A DNA stretch of 64,000 bases from Pseudoneurospora amorphoporcata (GCA_033297205.1 MU859077.1:62001-126000), one strand, 5' to 3'; positions 21,912 to 34,200 are shown, numbered from the stretch's first letter. Notes: generated by a model not told the origin, from the sequence alone. Numbers and translations: made by a program.

Positions 21912-23113
21912 TCACAAGCTGCTCGCAACCGCCTGCGACGATGGCTTCACCCGGAACCCATGCCTAGGAGTATGCACCCTCACGCCCTTGTCATTTTCAA
22001 TCACCACCTCCCTGGCATCCAAACTCACCAGCTTGCCCACATCCCTATGAGCCTGCCCCGACCCACTATCCGTCGGCCACACCTCCACCACCGTCCCCTT
22101 CTCCAAGCCGTGGAAGTGCACAATCGCCTCTGCGGCATCCACCTCCTTTTTCTCCGAGTCCTCATTCCACCCCGCGCCCAGAATCATCTCCTGCGCCTTG
22201 TCGCCCTTGACCGTTGTGATCTTGCCATCCTTCTGAGGAGGCTTAGTAGTCTCCCCCACAGCCTCCTGGAACCTCGCAACCCACTTCCACACCCTCGGGA
22301 ACTTGTCCTCACTAAATTGCTCCTTCGGCAACGCGCCCGGTAAGCTCTTAACCCAGTGCAGCACAAAGACGGCTTCGATATCCGCCAGCCCCGGGGTTTT
22401 GGTATCCTTCAAGATCCACTCCCTTCCGTCGGCCAGCACCGTCGTCTCCAGCATTTGGCAGTAATCTCTCAGGTCCGCGAGCGCCTCGGGACCTAGCGCT
22501 GCCATATCCTCTCTAGCAAACTTGGGAGGGGCGCCGCCGGTAGCAAACTCGGCGCGATCAGCGAGGAACTTGGGGTCGCGCAAAAGGGGGTTGTCGAGAG
22601 AAAACAACAGCTGCGCGGCACGCGAGAAGAGACCGCCGTCGATGGAGTAGTGCGAGAGTAAAGTCTGGAGGGCGAGAGCGTCGGTTCCAGGGGCGGCGGA
22701 GAGTTTGGGTTGCGAAGAGGGAAGATCAAGATCTTCCAGCTTGGACAGGATCAGGCGCGTGTCGAGGTAGACGTCCCGCCCGATGGAGAGCAGCGGGATG
22801 CGCCGGTACTTGATGCCTAGGAGGGAGGAGAGGTCGGGGCGGGGAATGATCATTGGTTGGAGCTGTGTTTTGTGTTAGTGATGTGTGTGTGTGTGTGTGA
22901 TAAGGTGAGGTAGTAAAGAGGCGAGAGGTGAGGCGCGGTAGGGGATTTCGGGAGTTACACCCGCGATGATGGGACAGATGGAATGAAACTTACACATTGG
23001 GTGTACGGAATGCCACGTAGGTGAAGATACCAGACTATCCGTTTGGCATAGGGCGAGAACGGATAGTGGTATAAAACGATGGGCGGCTGCGAACCGGAAG
23101 TTGACGACGACAT
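21912..23113 (-). CDS. Glutathione S-transferase-like protein
   Basis: Two exons on the minus strand, 23113-22994 and 22862-21912, give 356 residues. The N-terminus VLYHYPFSPYAKRIVWYLHLRGIPY is a thioredoxin-fold GST-N domain with the SPYxxR motif after strand 1; splicing adds CLQPMIIPRPDLSSLLGIKYRRIPLL, where the family-conserved cis-proline strand appears, then DTRLILSKLED. The middle part (about residues 120-240) is helical, fitting GST-C. The protein is longer than classical GSTs (about 220 residues); the extra C-terminus holds a strand-rich segment (VHFHGLEKGTVVEVWPTDSG onward) unlike GST and possibly a separate small domain. Substrate unknown. The intron contains a TG microsatellite (22882-22899). 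The gene is divergent from the permease at 24420. Confidence 0.85.
22882..22899. repeat. (TG)n microsatellite in GST intron
   Basis: Nine TG units lie within the 131-bp intron of the GST-like gene. Confidence 0.9.
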
Positions 23114-24419
23114 GATCACGGCCTTTGAGTGTGTAATGCCGTTTGATGATATGTGTGGTTTCCTGTCTGCCAAAGAAAGAAAGAGTGAGTGTAATTTGAG
23201 TTGTTGTAAGTGGGATGACAACAGGTCTTTTCAGTTGAATTGGCGGATTGGTCAATCAGGTTAAAGTATTAGCCTTCAAACAGGATATCTCAACGAAAAA
23301 GATTGTGACTCGTTACTACTGGATACCTGGATACCGGAGACATTTTCGTACCTCGCCTCGCAACCGCGGGGCAATAACTCTCCCCCAGTTTCGTTTCAAA
23401 AGTCCACGCGCGTCTTTGGTAGTGTACGATCTGCGAACTCGTGGATTGGTAGTTGAAATCGAACGGGAATATCCGAATGACAATGGAGTTCCCGCCTCGT
23501 ATGAATTTTGCCAATCATCAATGCGAAGGTAAGGGAGTTAGTTGCCTAGTAGGTAATTGTTGTGATGTTGGGATTTGGTGTCGTGGTGTGCTCAGGGGTT
23601 GGAGCAACCTCGAACAAGGCTGCTTGGCGAAGCCAAACCACCAAGATCCTCCATCGCCAGGTCCAAAACTCAGGACGGGATCATTGATCTCAAAATTTGA
23701 CTTTGCATTGAGCTAACCAATGAAAAGCCCGAGTTCCGTTTTTGTGGGAGAAGTTTTGAGAAAGAGCGTTTCGCCATTAGCCCTAATACCACGGTCGCTC
23801 CTGCCTCCATCAACCGAAAGACACAAGAAGCCCGATTGTGAAAATGTGGACAGTTTCCAGCAAAAGCATCCATCAACTCCATTATGTTCTCTTCAATCAC
23901 ACCTAAGGTACTCGGACGATTTGAGCTCACACGAAATCTCCTGTCAAGATTGGCGTACCTGAAGTTGTGGAACATGCCAACGTCAGGCACCAGTACGATG
24001 CTGTTATCTCAGGTTGCTGCTCCTGGCGAACCGCATCCCGCGCGCAGATATCCCGGTAATGTGGTTGTGATCGATGTGGACTGTGGACAATGAGCTGGAC
24101 ACTTTTGAACACACCGGTAAGTCCTTTGCCTCACTGGTCAAGGAGCACCTCCCTAGAAAGTTCTCAATGATTGGAAGTAACTTACACAAGGAACGACAAA
24201 AAACGACCAGACTGTTAATTGGAAAAAGTAGGGCTCTTTTTACCTGCTCAACTTATCCGTCTATATTCGGAAATGCATCATCATCATGAATTTCCTACCT
24301 TGGACCGCATATACCTATGAATAATATTCTAGGAGGAAATATACCTTCAATATACTTTTGCTGCTCCGTCGCTCTCCTTGCCTACACGTACCATACCTCC
24401 TACACACTCGACTTCGAGA
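23114..24419. other. Divergent intergenic region, GST-like / permease
   Basis: The 1.3 kb between the two starts holds both promoters. No TATA box of note and no supportable gene are seen; ORFs are under 110 codons. Confidence 0.5.
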
Positions 24420-26104
24420 ATGGACCACAGTACCGACGAGGAATCCAGAATCGGGGGTGATGGAGCCAAAGATATCCACGGGGAGAAACCAGGGAAACCG
24501 TTGCCATCTAGCAGCAACAATCCTCCCCAAGAACGCCATATCACCTGGCTCGATACCCTACGGCACTATGAAGGTGTCCTGGACAGAAAAGTCGGCGTCG
24601 AAGCACGCGCAGTTCAGAGAAAGAGACCCGAAGACCGCGACCCTCAATACACTGTATGGCACAACCAAGCCGTCATGTTCCTGCTCTGGATGAGCTCAAC
24701 CCTGAATCTAGCTTGCTTTGCAACCGGGTTTTTGGGAACAACACTCGGACTAGATCTGAGAACATCACTTACCATTATCCTCACGGCCACCTTCTTGGGG
24801 AGTGCCATTCCTGTAAGTCTCGCTCACCAAAGTCCTTCAAATCCCCATAGTTCAAGGTACTGACCAATTGTGAACGAAAGGGATGGTGCGCCACCCTAGG
24901 CCCCAGCACCGGCCTCCGCCAAATCTCCATCTCCCGCTACTCCCTCGGCTGGTGGCCGTCCAAAATGGCCGCCATCCTCAACGTGATCGGGCAAATCGGC
25001 TGGTCATCCGTCGGCTCCATCACCAGCGGCCTTGCCCTGGCCGCCGTCTCGGACGGCGCCATCCACCTGGAGATCGGCGTAGTCTTGTCAATCGCCATCA
25101 GCTTCGTCGTCTCCATCATCGGCCTCAAAGCCGTGTTCGCGTACGATAAGTTCGCGGGCTTGGTAATGGCTTTTGTCTTTATAACCATGTACACCGAAGC
25201 CGTACCGGCCGTTCAAGCCATTCCACCTCAACCAGTAACGGCCCTATTCGGCCCAGCAAAAACAGCCGCCTCCTTAAAACTCTTCTCAGTGATATACGGC
25301 TCCTCCGTCTCCTGGGCCTCGGTAGTCTCCGATTACTACGTCGAATACCCACCCATCACCTCCCGCCTCAAGATCTTCCTGCTCACCACCCTCGGCCTTG
25401 CCCTCCCCACTTGCTTCGCCATGTCTCTCGGCGCCGTCGTCTCCTCGGCCCTTTCTTCCCACCCGTCTTGGTCCGCCGCCTATTACAAGACCGGAGGAGG
25501 CATCGGCTTCCTGATCCAAACCATCATCTCCCCCACCGGCCTCGCCAAGTTTCTCTTGGTGTTGCTCGCCTTCTCGGGTATAGCCACGAATTCCATCTCG
25601 TTTTATAGCGCCAGCTTGTCCATCCAGCAGTTTTCGAGGAAGCTGGCCGTTGTGCCGCGGTTTATCTGGACTGTATTTTTGCTTCTCGCCGTGGTGTTGC
25701 TCAGCTTGGTTGGACGGGATAAGTTGTTGGTCTTCCTACAAAACTTTCTGGGATTGTTGGGATGCTGGGTAACCAGCTTTGTGGCGGTCATGGTGGTGGA
25801 GCATTATCTCTCTCGGAATGGGTGGAGGAGGTGTTGTGCTGATTATGACCTGGAGGCGTGGGATACAAGAGAGAAAATGCCGGTTGGGATTGGCGGTGGA
25901 TTGGGGTTCGCGGCGGGGATTTTGGGTGGGCTTTTGGGCATGAGCTCGACTTGGTATACGGGGGTTGTGGCGAGGTTGATTGGGGGCGGTGGTGGTGAGG
26001 ATGGGAAGAGGTATGGGGATGTTGGGTTTGAGATGGCGTTTTTGTGTGCGGTGGTGGTGTTTGTGCCGGCGAGGTGGGTGGAAAGGAGGGTGATGAGGCG
26101 GTGA
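24420..26104 (+). CDS. Purine-cytosine permease, NCS1/Fcy2 family
   Basis: Exons 24420-24812 and 24881-26104 give 538 residues. The cytosolic N-terminus (about 90 residues) leads to WHNQAVMFLLWMSSTLNLACFATGFLG, the first membrane helix with the NCS1 SxNL motif. After the intron, GWCATLGPSTGLRQISISRYSLGWWPSK carries the GPxTGLRQ-SRYS-GWWP signature of Fcy2-type transporters (nucleobase:cation symport at the plasma membrane). About twelve hydrophobic helices follow, including SDYYVEYPP in the expected position after helix 8. The intron donor is GTAAGT and the acceptor AAG, keeping SAIPGW in frame. The ATG at 24420 follows a CT-rich leader; no earlier in-frame ATG exists nearby. Substrate among cytosine, adenine, guanine or hypoxanthine cannot be chosen by eye. 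Confidence 0.93.
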
Positions 26105-27469
26105 TTTGAAGGTTTGGGGTTTTGTTTGTTCAGTCTGTTGTTTCCTTTTTGCTTGATGACATTTGTCGTTGTCGAAAGAACTGTTCTAACAAACAACAAA
26201 AATGTATTGTCATTTTGTAATACTTTCAGGTTGTGAATGATATGGTACGTGGCAAAAGCAGGACACTCGCAAGGCATAGACAAAATCACTTTAAAGTATA
26301 GTTTGAAATAAAAAAAAAAAAAATTAGAGTACGTTTTCGTAAAAGTGTGCATTGCATTTCCTAAACGTCCATCTTCCACCTAGCCATGTCATGTCCATGT
26401 CCCTGTCCCTGTCTGTCTGTATAAGGCTCTGTTGATAAAACCATCGAACTCCTCTCTTCCTCTATAACGTTTGAATCGTAATCATAACATAAACTTCCAA
26501 TTACAAGATAAGATAAGATGCCTTCGTCACCCGTCCGTCACTGACGTACGTACCCCTCCTTTAAACAAACAAAATCAAAAAAAAAGAACCGAAAATCTTC
26601 CAAAGTTATATACCCACGTATGTAAAAAAACAACAACACCAACACAAAAAGTAGCCCCCCGGCCCAATTCTTTTTTTCCCTAGTACATTCATTGCCACGT
26701 TTGTAATTCTCGGTCGGCCCGTCACCTTGGTTCGTCGCTTCCCATGTACCTGCTAGGCAAAATAGGCAAAGCGTGACAATGTAAGTAGATAGGAAAATCG
26801 CGAGAGAAAAGGAAGGAGCGAGCTTTAGTAAACAAAAAGCAAAAAAAGAAAAAAAAAAAAAAGAAAAAAAAAAACCAGAAATAGAAACAAGTGGTGTATA
26901 TGTAGCATACATAGCATACATAGCGTGGCATACCTAGTCATGGCTATATGGTCATGGTTTTGTTGACAACGTCGAGAACTCCCATCACCACCACCACCAC
27001 CACCACCACCAAATGAATGAGAATGGACATGGAGAATAGAAAGGAAGACATGTATGCATACATGCATGCATGCATGTAAAAGGAGCGTCGTCGTTGAGTG
27101 TCTGTTTCGGATGGGTGTTTGGTTTATGCGTGGTGTAAGGTAAGTATGTTGTGTACCTATGTATGTATGCATCTATCTATGCGAGGGTGGGTGTGTATGG
27201 GTCTTTGTGTGTATATATCGTCGTCGTCGTCGTCGTGGTTATTGTTCATCAAGTCATAACTCTCATTGCCGTCCGTGTGTGCCGTGTGCGTTGTTATAGA
27301 ATGCTCTTATTGTTGTACCGCGTACATGTAACAATTCGTTTTAGCGTAGCCCATGAATGATCCTTCTTCGTTTTTTTTTTTTCCTTGTTGTTGTATTCAT
27401 GATCAACGTGAATTGCGGATCCCTCTTCGCGTCTTCTGTTCAAAACCAGACCACAGCGCCTTCGATAAA
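26105..27469. other. Convergent 3' region rich in simple repeats
   Basis: The stretch separates the 3' ends of the permease and the orphan protein. It is AT-rich and contains A-runs (26310-26323, 26838-26875), a (CAC)n run at 26986-27010, alternating CATG/TGCA steps around 27050-27076 and (TCG)n at 27218-27236. No gene is supported. Confidence 0.6.
26986..27236. repeat. Cluster of microsatellites
   Basis: (CAC)n at 26986-27010, a palindromic ATGC-rich run at about 27050-27076 and (TCG)n at 27218-27236 lie within 250 bp, in the presumed 3' UTRs of two convergent genes. Confidence 0.8.
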
Positions 27470-30400
27470 TCAAATAGGCGCCCCCCTCCCCAGGGCCATC
27501 CTAGGCGGCGACCCCCTCACAGGTGTACTCACAGCTGGCGGCGACTGTCTTTGTTGGCCCTGATTGTTCTGACTCATCGCAAATATCTCCCTCCCCGTAT
27601 CATGCTTAATCACCTCCCCCAACCCATCCCTGACCACTCGCGGGTGACTGATCGTCTTCCGCATCTCATCCCTCTTCTTTTCCTTCCGCTTTTCGCTCAT
27701 CCTGCGCACGATGTTGACCTTCTCGTTCAGAACGGGTAGGATCTTCTCGCTGAGACTGCCGCGTCTTTTCATGGGCGGCGGCGGTACAGGTGTGGCGGTA
27801 GTAGTGATGGGTGGGGATATAGAAGAGGTAGAAAGGCCGGTCGTCGCAAAGGTGGACACGGATGAGGGGGTTAGGGGTGGCGCTGCTGGCGAGGCAGCAG
27901 GAGGAGCGGGTCGTGGCTGGCGCTGGAAGAGGGCGCCGTAGTTGCGACGGACGCGGGGCGGGTAGAAGCGCGGGTTTTCCGACGACATGGAGGGGCGGGT
28001 TGAGCTGGAGTCGGGAGACATGGATGGTCGCGGGGGCGCTTCGGTAGAGATGGACGGTCGGGGTGTCTCCGATGGCAGAGAGATGGACGGCCTGGTAGGT
28101 CTTTCGGATGAGATGGATGGCCGGGCCATGGACTGCGCCATGGACTCTAGGCTTTGCCGGATCTTCATGACACGCAGATTCCCGCTCGGCGTGCGTCGGA
28201 TAGTCCGCTTGTGTTGGTCAGGCACGTCGCCGCTGTCTGTCGAGTATGAGGCGTCGTACTTTGAGCCGTTGCGCAGGGGCATGATGGCGAATGCTTTCTT
28301 CATCCGCTGGCTCAAGCTCCGCTTGGGCAGCAGACCGGGCCGTGGGGGGCGGTTGTCGATGGGCGGGTAGTCCCAGTGCTCTCCGTCTTCGCTTCCACTG
28401 TCGGAGAAATCGGACTGGTAGGATGGCCGCCAGTCGGGATGCAGCTTGTCTGGCTCGACGGGGGCGTCATCGGCCGTGAAGGACCTCTTCAGGTGCGGTC
28501 TCTTCATCCTACCGCTGCTTCCACCATCCGACTCGTAGCTCTTGGTGTACTTTGACAAGGAAAAGGTGCGGGTAAGGAAGCCCGGACGAGAGCCAGCTAT
28601 TTCCGAGGTTCGGCGGCGGCTTAGCTTCCGGCGCAACATGGCGAATCCGCTTTCGGGCTTGGGCTCCTCCGGCTCGGGCATGTCATCGTAGAAACTACCG
28701 AGTTCCTTCTCATTCTCCGTAGTAGGCGTCTGGCCCGAAGGCGTGGCCGGGATGAAGTTGATGACCGGTGGCGGCTTGGGGGGTGCCCTGGGGTTTCTCA
28801 ACGGGGAGAAGTTTTCCTCTCCCCTCGAGAGGTCCTGCGGCGGTGTTATGGGATTTCCTTCGGCGTCGGTGGCGGCAATGGCGGGGGTGACTGTTGGGGG
28901 AGACCTCTGACGGTCCGAAGAAGAGGACTCGGACGGCTTGTTGGAGTGGTTTACAATCATCACAGACTTGTTCTGATGCGGGTAAATGGGGATCGCTCTT
29001 GCCTCTGACAGCTCGGCATGGGAGGCGCCCGTCTCTACGGAAGCTTGCGAGAAAGGTGTGTGCTGGACAGAATTCCTCTTGTTGTATTCGTAACTGTGAC
29101 GAGGACCTCCATCATCATTGTGATCAGCAGGAAAGCTACGCGGGGTCCGCGGGTCACTGTTGTCAAAGTTGCTCGACTGGATGGAAGGCGAGAACTTGAT
29201 GTTGATGGTTCCAGATTGCCGTCGCTCTGGCTCCAAATCGTTTCCATCAATCGTCCTGCGGTATTGTCTAGACGTATTTACCGGCTTTGGAGGCGGCCGT
29301 TTTTCCCTCTGTAGTTTCTCCACTGCCCGTTCAACAGTCTGCGAAGCTTTCTGTTGCTCATAAAGCGCGTCATGAGCTCGGAGGCTCTCAGCCGTAAGGG
29401 AACCAGTCCTCGACACGTCATGACTGGTAGGGGCGGAAAGAGACGATGACCGCCTAGGGATGTGTGGCGGAAAGTCGGCAGTTCGCTGATCGCCGGCTCG
29501 AGATCTGTCGGACTCGGAGATGGTCCTACTGCGCCCCGGATGGTCCATATATATGTCGATGGTAAAGTTGCTGGCGGATGCCTGTGACCGTCGTCCAACG
29601 GAGCTCAGACTCTGGCTTCGTCTAGATCTCCGGCTGCTCATCGAACGAAGAGAAGGAGGTCTTCCATTGGACTTGAGGGAGGTCCGACGCTCTGGGACAA
29701 TCACCACAGGTATTGACCCAGTTTTCCACACATCCCTTCTGGCTTTCCGGCTGGAGATGGAAATGGTTGAAAAATAACTGTCGCGTGGTGCGCCGCCTGG
29801 CTTTTGCTCAAGTTGTGGTCGTCGTTGGATTACTTCTGGTGCCGGAGCCAGAGCCGGAGCCGGAGCCAGAGCCGGAGCCGGAGCTGGAGCAAAAGAAGTG
29901 GTTGATTGGGCAAGATCGGAAAGAGAATCACGCAGAGGCAGAGTGGGCTTCCGTACGTGTCGGAGTGTGTTGCGTCGCTGAGAACCCGTATCGTCACCGA
30001 CGACAATAGTGCCCATAATTGTGGAAGTGCCGGACTGGTTGGAAGCCGTAGAAAAGCGTCTTGTGTCCCCTCCGCTCGTTATTGATGGCTCCGAGCGCGG
30101 GATGGCCCGTTGCTGTTCCTCGAGGTTCATGGCGCGTAGAGGTAGCACTCTGGTCATCGCAGCTGTTGTGGGTGTAACTGTCGTGGTGGTGGTGGTGGTG
30201 GTTGGCGGTTCTATAAACACCGAGTTCCGATCTTTGGCCACGTTCGGTCTGGGTGCCGCACGCCGCCTGCTGACAATCACATTCCTTTCCAGATTTTCGT
30301 CCCATTCCTCAACCACCTCTTCATCAGAATTCAAGTTCCCTCCCTGCGTTCCCTGGCCGCCCCACCCGCCGTCGTACGCGTCTCGCCCGAGCTGAACTTC

Positions 30401-31225
30401 CCTCTCTGCTGCTGGCGTTAATCCATCTCCGACGCCTGAATTCACTCCGATATCAATGCCCAAACCTACAGTCTGCGGTTGCAACTTGGCTCCTCTGTTA
30501 GCTTGACGAATCGTACTTCGCGACGTCCTCCTCGACGACATCTCGGGCCGCACCGTCGATTTTCCGTCATCCTCATCTTCTGGAGTGATGGGGGCTTCAG
30601 GCGCTGTCTTGAAGGATTCCGATCTTGAGTCTATTGTCGTCGCTTTGGATGGCATCCGGTCGTCGACAAGAAGCCGTGGTCGGGGCCGGGACTGGGCCGA
30701 GAACATGAACTGAGACTGAGCCCCAGACTGGGTTTGGACCTGCAGCTGCGGCCGGGCAGGACGTTTGGGTGGTTCTGAAGCCGGTAGAGGCATTCTTTCA
30801 GGAGTCAAGTTCGGAGTTGGCGGAGTACGTTGGTTCGGGGGCGTGGTCGGGGGCCGTGGTTGGACATGCTGGACATTATCGGTGCTTTGCAGCGGACTGC
30901 CCGAGTCTGTTGGGCTTGACCGGTCTATCGATTTCATCGACTTGGCCGATGATGAGGTACGTGAATGGGCAGGCGGCGTCGGCGGCGGTTCGGGGCCGGC
31001 CGGTCGATATCTTGACCGCCGTAGCTGGGTAGTCCGCGAAGACCGGGCGGGACTTGAGCTTCGCGAGCCAGTCGACGACGCTGTACCCGGTCGGGGCAAA
31101 GTTTTGTGTCTTCTGAAGATGCGCTGTGGACTTTCCGTCCCGTCCGCATTTCGGACCATGACATAGTCTGCTTCAGAGTGAACCATATTGGGCACCACCG
31201 GCCCAGCATCAACATTCCCTCTCAT
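27470..31225 (-). CDS. Large disordered Ser/Pro/Arg-rich protein of unknown function
   Basis: An uninterrupted frame of 1251 residues starts at MRGNVDAGPVVPN (31225). I do not recognise the family. The protein is dominated by Ser, Pro, Arg and Thr and looks disordered throughout; short order-prone islands include YVMVRNADGTESPQRIFRR near the N-terminus, GFAMLRRKLSRRRTSEIAG and GFLTRTFSLSKYTKSYESDG near residues 860-900, LSQRMKKAFAIMPLRNGSKY, and a basic helix KILPVLNEKVNIVRRMSEKR near the C-terminus followed by RKTISHPRVV. Many RRxS and RxxS sites suggest heavy kinase regulation, an inference. An alanine/proline repeat (PAPAPALAPAPA type) is encoded at about 29838-29892. The mRNA leader contains a GAA-type repeat. 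Absence of stops over 3.7 kb with C-rich third positions supports coding. Confidence 0.8.
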   Translation of the reverse strand: MRGNVDAGPVVPNMVHSEADYVMVRNADGTESPQRIFRRHKTLPRPGTASSTGSRSSSPARSSRTTQLRRSRYRPAGPEPPPTPPAHSRTSSSAKSMKSIDRSSPTDSGSPLQSTDNVQHVQPRPPTTPPNQRTPPTPNLTPERMPLPASEPPKRPARPQLQVQTQSGAQSQFMFSAQSRPRPRLLVDDRMPSKATTIDSRSESFKTAPEAPITPEDEDDGKSTVRPEMSSRRTSRSTIRQANRGAKLQPQTVGLGIDIGVNSGVGDGLTPAAEREVQLGRDAYDGGWGGQGTQGGNLNSDEEVVEEWDENLERNVIVSRRRAAPRPNVAKDRNSVFIEPPTTTTTTTTVTPTTAAMTRVLPLRAMNLEEQQRAIPRSEPSITSGGDTRRFSTASNQSGTSTIMGTIVVGDDTGSQRRNTLRHVRKPTLPLRDSLSDLAQSTTSFAPAPAPALAPAPALAPAPEVIQRRPQLEQKPGGAPRDSYFSTISISSRKARRDVWKTGSIPVVIVPERRTSLKSNGRPPSLRSMSSRRSRRSQSLSSVGRRSQASASNFTIDIYMDHPGRSRTISESDRSRAGDQRTADFPPHIPRRSSSLSAPTSHDVSRTGSLTAESLRAHDALYEQQKASQTVERAVEKLQREKRPPPKPVNTSRQYRRTIDGNDLEPERRQSGTINIKFSPSIQSSNFDNSDPRTPRSFPADHNDDGGPRHSYEYNKRNSVQHTPFSQASVETGASHAELSEARAIPIYPHQNKSVMIVNHSNKPSESSSSDRQRSPPTVTPAIAATDAEGNPITPPQDLSRGEENFSPLRNPRAPPKPPPVINFIPATPSGQTPTTENEKELGSFYDDMPEPEEPKPESGFAMLRRKLSRRRTSEIAGSRPGFLTRTFSLSKYTKSYESDGGSSGRMKRPHLKRSFTADDAPVEPDKLHPDWRPSYQSDFSDSGSEDGEHWDYPPIDNRPPRPGLLPKRSLSQRMKKAFAIMPLRNGSKYDASYSTDSGDVPDQHKRTIRRTPSGNLRVMKIRQSLESMAQSMARPSISSERPTRPSISLPSETPRPSISTEAPPRPSMSPDSSSTRPSMSSENPRFYPPRVRRNYGALFQRQPRPAPPAASPAAPPLTPSSVSTFATTGLSTSSISPPITTTATPVPPPPMKRRGSLSEKILPVLNEKVNIVRRMSEKRKEKKRDEMRKTISHPRVVRDGLGEVIKHDTGREIFAMSQNNQGQQRQSPPAVSTPVRGSPPRMALGRGAPI

Positions 31226-34200
31226 GACAAGTCCAAAGAAAAAGTGAGGCGAGGGTTGAAGATGTAATGAGTTTGAATGTTTCTTTCCTTCCTCCCTGGC
31301 TCTTTTTCCCTTTTTCTTCTTCTTCTTCTTCTTCTTCTGCTTCAAGTCTCAAGGTCCAAGCCAGGATGCGCGCATGTTGTGTGAGAGTGTGTAACTACAG
31401 GTGTAGATTTAATAAGGCTTTGAATGAAAGCGGGGAGACGTTTGCTTCGTGGGTCCCCTCCGGGAGTCAAGACCCTTGAGGCTCAGCGAGTGGCAACCTC
31501 TCTTAGTCGGCGTCGGGTACCTTGCGTTGGGTACGACACAGACTCTTTTTTTTCTCTCTCTTTTTTTTTTTTTCGGCCGGATTGCGGTCGGGGACAGATT
31601 CCACTATGCCAGCGGCCTTTCTGAAACACAGACAAGTGGCTCCGATGGACACCTTTCCGCTGGTTTGTGCTGGCAAGACCGGGAAGACTGGGGATGCTGG
31701 GAAGTGGCAGAAGCAAGCAGTGGCCGCCGTTTCATGACCGGCCTTTTTCGTACAAAGCCGGTGGAGGCAACGGCTCTCGTCACCAATCGCGCCGTCGACA
31801 GCGGTGTCAGTTGGGAGCAGCGGCAGTAGCAGCAAGCAAGCACTCAACGGGGAGAAGACTCCACGAGACAAGCTAGACTAGACCCAAGCTGCTATTAGGT
31901 CCCGGCGCATGGTTTAAGGGGATGGAGAGCAAATAGGCTCGGTTCCTGCCTCTTGAGTGGGGCGGGCCCTATGAATGAATGGTATACCAGATCTAGCGTG
32001 TCTGATCGGGACGGCAGACGGGTTGGCGATGAGTGGTTCGGACAGCGTCACGGTGTTGTTGTTGTTGTGGCTCGTCGTGGTCGAAGCAATGGAGGTGACT
32101 CGAGACTCGGGAGATGTGGAAAAGGGAAAGGGCAGGGCACGCTGGCTTGTTTGAATGGGCTGGATGGATGCGCTTCGCTGCTTGGGCCTAGCTAGGCTGG
32201 ATGGCGATAGGTGAGGCGGCTCAATGGTTGATGATTGGCCGGGAATATGACGCAGCAGGGAATACGAATAGGAATAGGGTACCGGTATATGGAAATGGAA
32301 ATAGCCACCACGGCAAGCTCGATCTGGACTTTTGTCGCTGGATGGGCTGATGGGGTCTGACGAACGGGGTCTTTTCTGCAGGTCGGTCGCGGGATGGAGC
32401 AGCTGTCTAGACTAGAGCACGCCGGCTAAACTGCTTTGACTGGCGCAGGCATAGCTGGCAAGTACACTACCTATGGATCCGGATCATGAAAATCGGACAG
32501 TGTGGTTCGATCCAAGTCGTTGACCGTACTTTGATCTTTTTTATGATCCTGACCCTGGTTGCCCGGCTAACGTTGTTTTTCTCGCGAGACGGGACTTGTT
32601 GTTGATGTTGTCGATACGTGGTCAAAAGTGGCAAAGAGGAATGTGGGAGCATTGGAGGAAAAGAGGCAAAAACAATGACATGCACATGGGAATTGATAGG
32701 GCAATCATAGACCTGGAGCCTCAAGCAGGGAAACGGTTCAGTTCCCATTCACCCCCAGATTACCTTAACAAAAGGGACCTGACGTCGAGCGGCACCACTT
32801 TACCTACTTGACCTTGCCACATCAGGAACATGCTAGCCAAGGTACCCGCTGCAAAGTGTGCCTGAACTTGCTGTGAGGTACGCATGTATACCTCTGTACA
32901 GAAATCCTTTCTCATTTGATGTTTGTTGTCACTTTTTGGTGCAAGGAGATAGTGGACAGCAGGTGGGGGCCACTGCATATTGTTTGGACAATGGGACGAA
33001 AAGGGATCTTCTCGGGCTCCTTCGCCGTGTCGCGCCTCAACAAAAAGTGGCACCTGCGCCTCCCCCTGTGCATCATGGCTTTTGTTCGTCAGGGAACGTC
33101 TCCATAATGATTCCCCCAACCTCCTCATACCTCGGTGCTGACCGTCCCGTAGCTGGGTAACCTCTAGCTGGAAATATATATCCAATGGAGGTATGTTCAG
33201 GTACCAGATGGAAGAAAGTCGGGGTGAAATGTACTACTAAAGTCTGAAACGAACTTGTTCAACCAATCAGATCAATCAGATGACCAGTCTTGGCATCCAA
33301 TATGTGAGTTGTCGGCAGGCAAACGAGAGACCACTATAACTTGCAAAAAACACCACTAAAACATAAAACCCAGCTGCGCCCATCGGCCAAACCGTCGGGT
33401 TGAGATGCATGCCCGTTGCTGGCCAAGGTGAACAGCCCCGAAAACAGCGTCCAGGCCGGGGCGGAGCACCTTATTATGTCGCTACCTGACGGTTTCCCAT
33501 GTTGTCACCATGCCACTATCGCAACAACCACGACGGCGGCGGCGGCATCCACAGTCAAGAGTTCAGCCATGCAGTCCAGTCCAGTGAGACAATGACTGCG
33601 TTTTCAGCTGGCACATCTCTTGGCCCCTCAAACACCTGCACGACATTGCCCAGACACACCAACGCCACATCTCAGCTCTGTCAGCCCTTGCTTTGCTTAA
33701 TTCTTTCCCAGCTCCCCTAGAACTTCATGTCGCCTTCTCCCGATGCCGTCAAGTGTCAAGTGGCACCATGACACTTCAGCTGCTACACCCGCTCTCGAGT
33801 GTTAAGATCGGATTTTGTCCTTAGCTGTGTGAGACGCATCATCTGTTTCTCAAGGTTTCTGCTGTTGTTGGACTGTTATGATTCGGGACCTTGGTGCGAA
33901 CCTATTTGGCCTACACAAGAGTGATGAGGACCACACCGGCGCAGTCTACCCAAAGTGCCTAAAGAGGTTGGAGCTATGGCAAGCCCCCGATGTCTCCCTG
34001 TCGGCGAACTACCCAGCTCAATATAGGAAATCCTCCCAGTCACGCTGTGTTGACAGCAACATGAAAACCGTAGTGCGCTTCTGACAAGGAATGCTCTGAT
34101 GCTAACCTCTATCTGAATCCGGTAAAAGTGTTAGGCTCCTTAACTGCTCTCCATGGTAATATCTCCCCTTGTTCTGTTAGCACGCTATCTATCCCTCTAC

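Noticed and set aside
32502..32513. GGTTCGATCC resembling a tRNA B box
   Set aside because: The flanking bases do not form a T-arm stem or an acceptor stem, so no tRNA can be folded.
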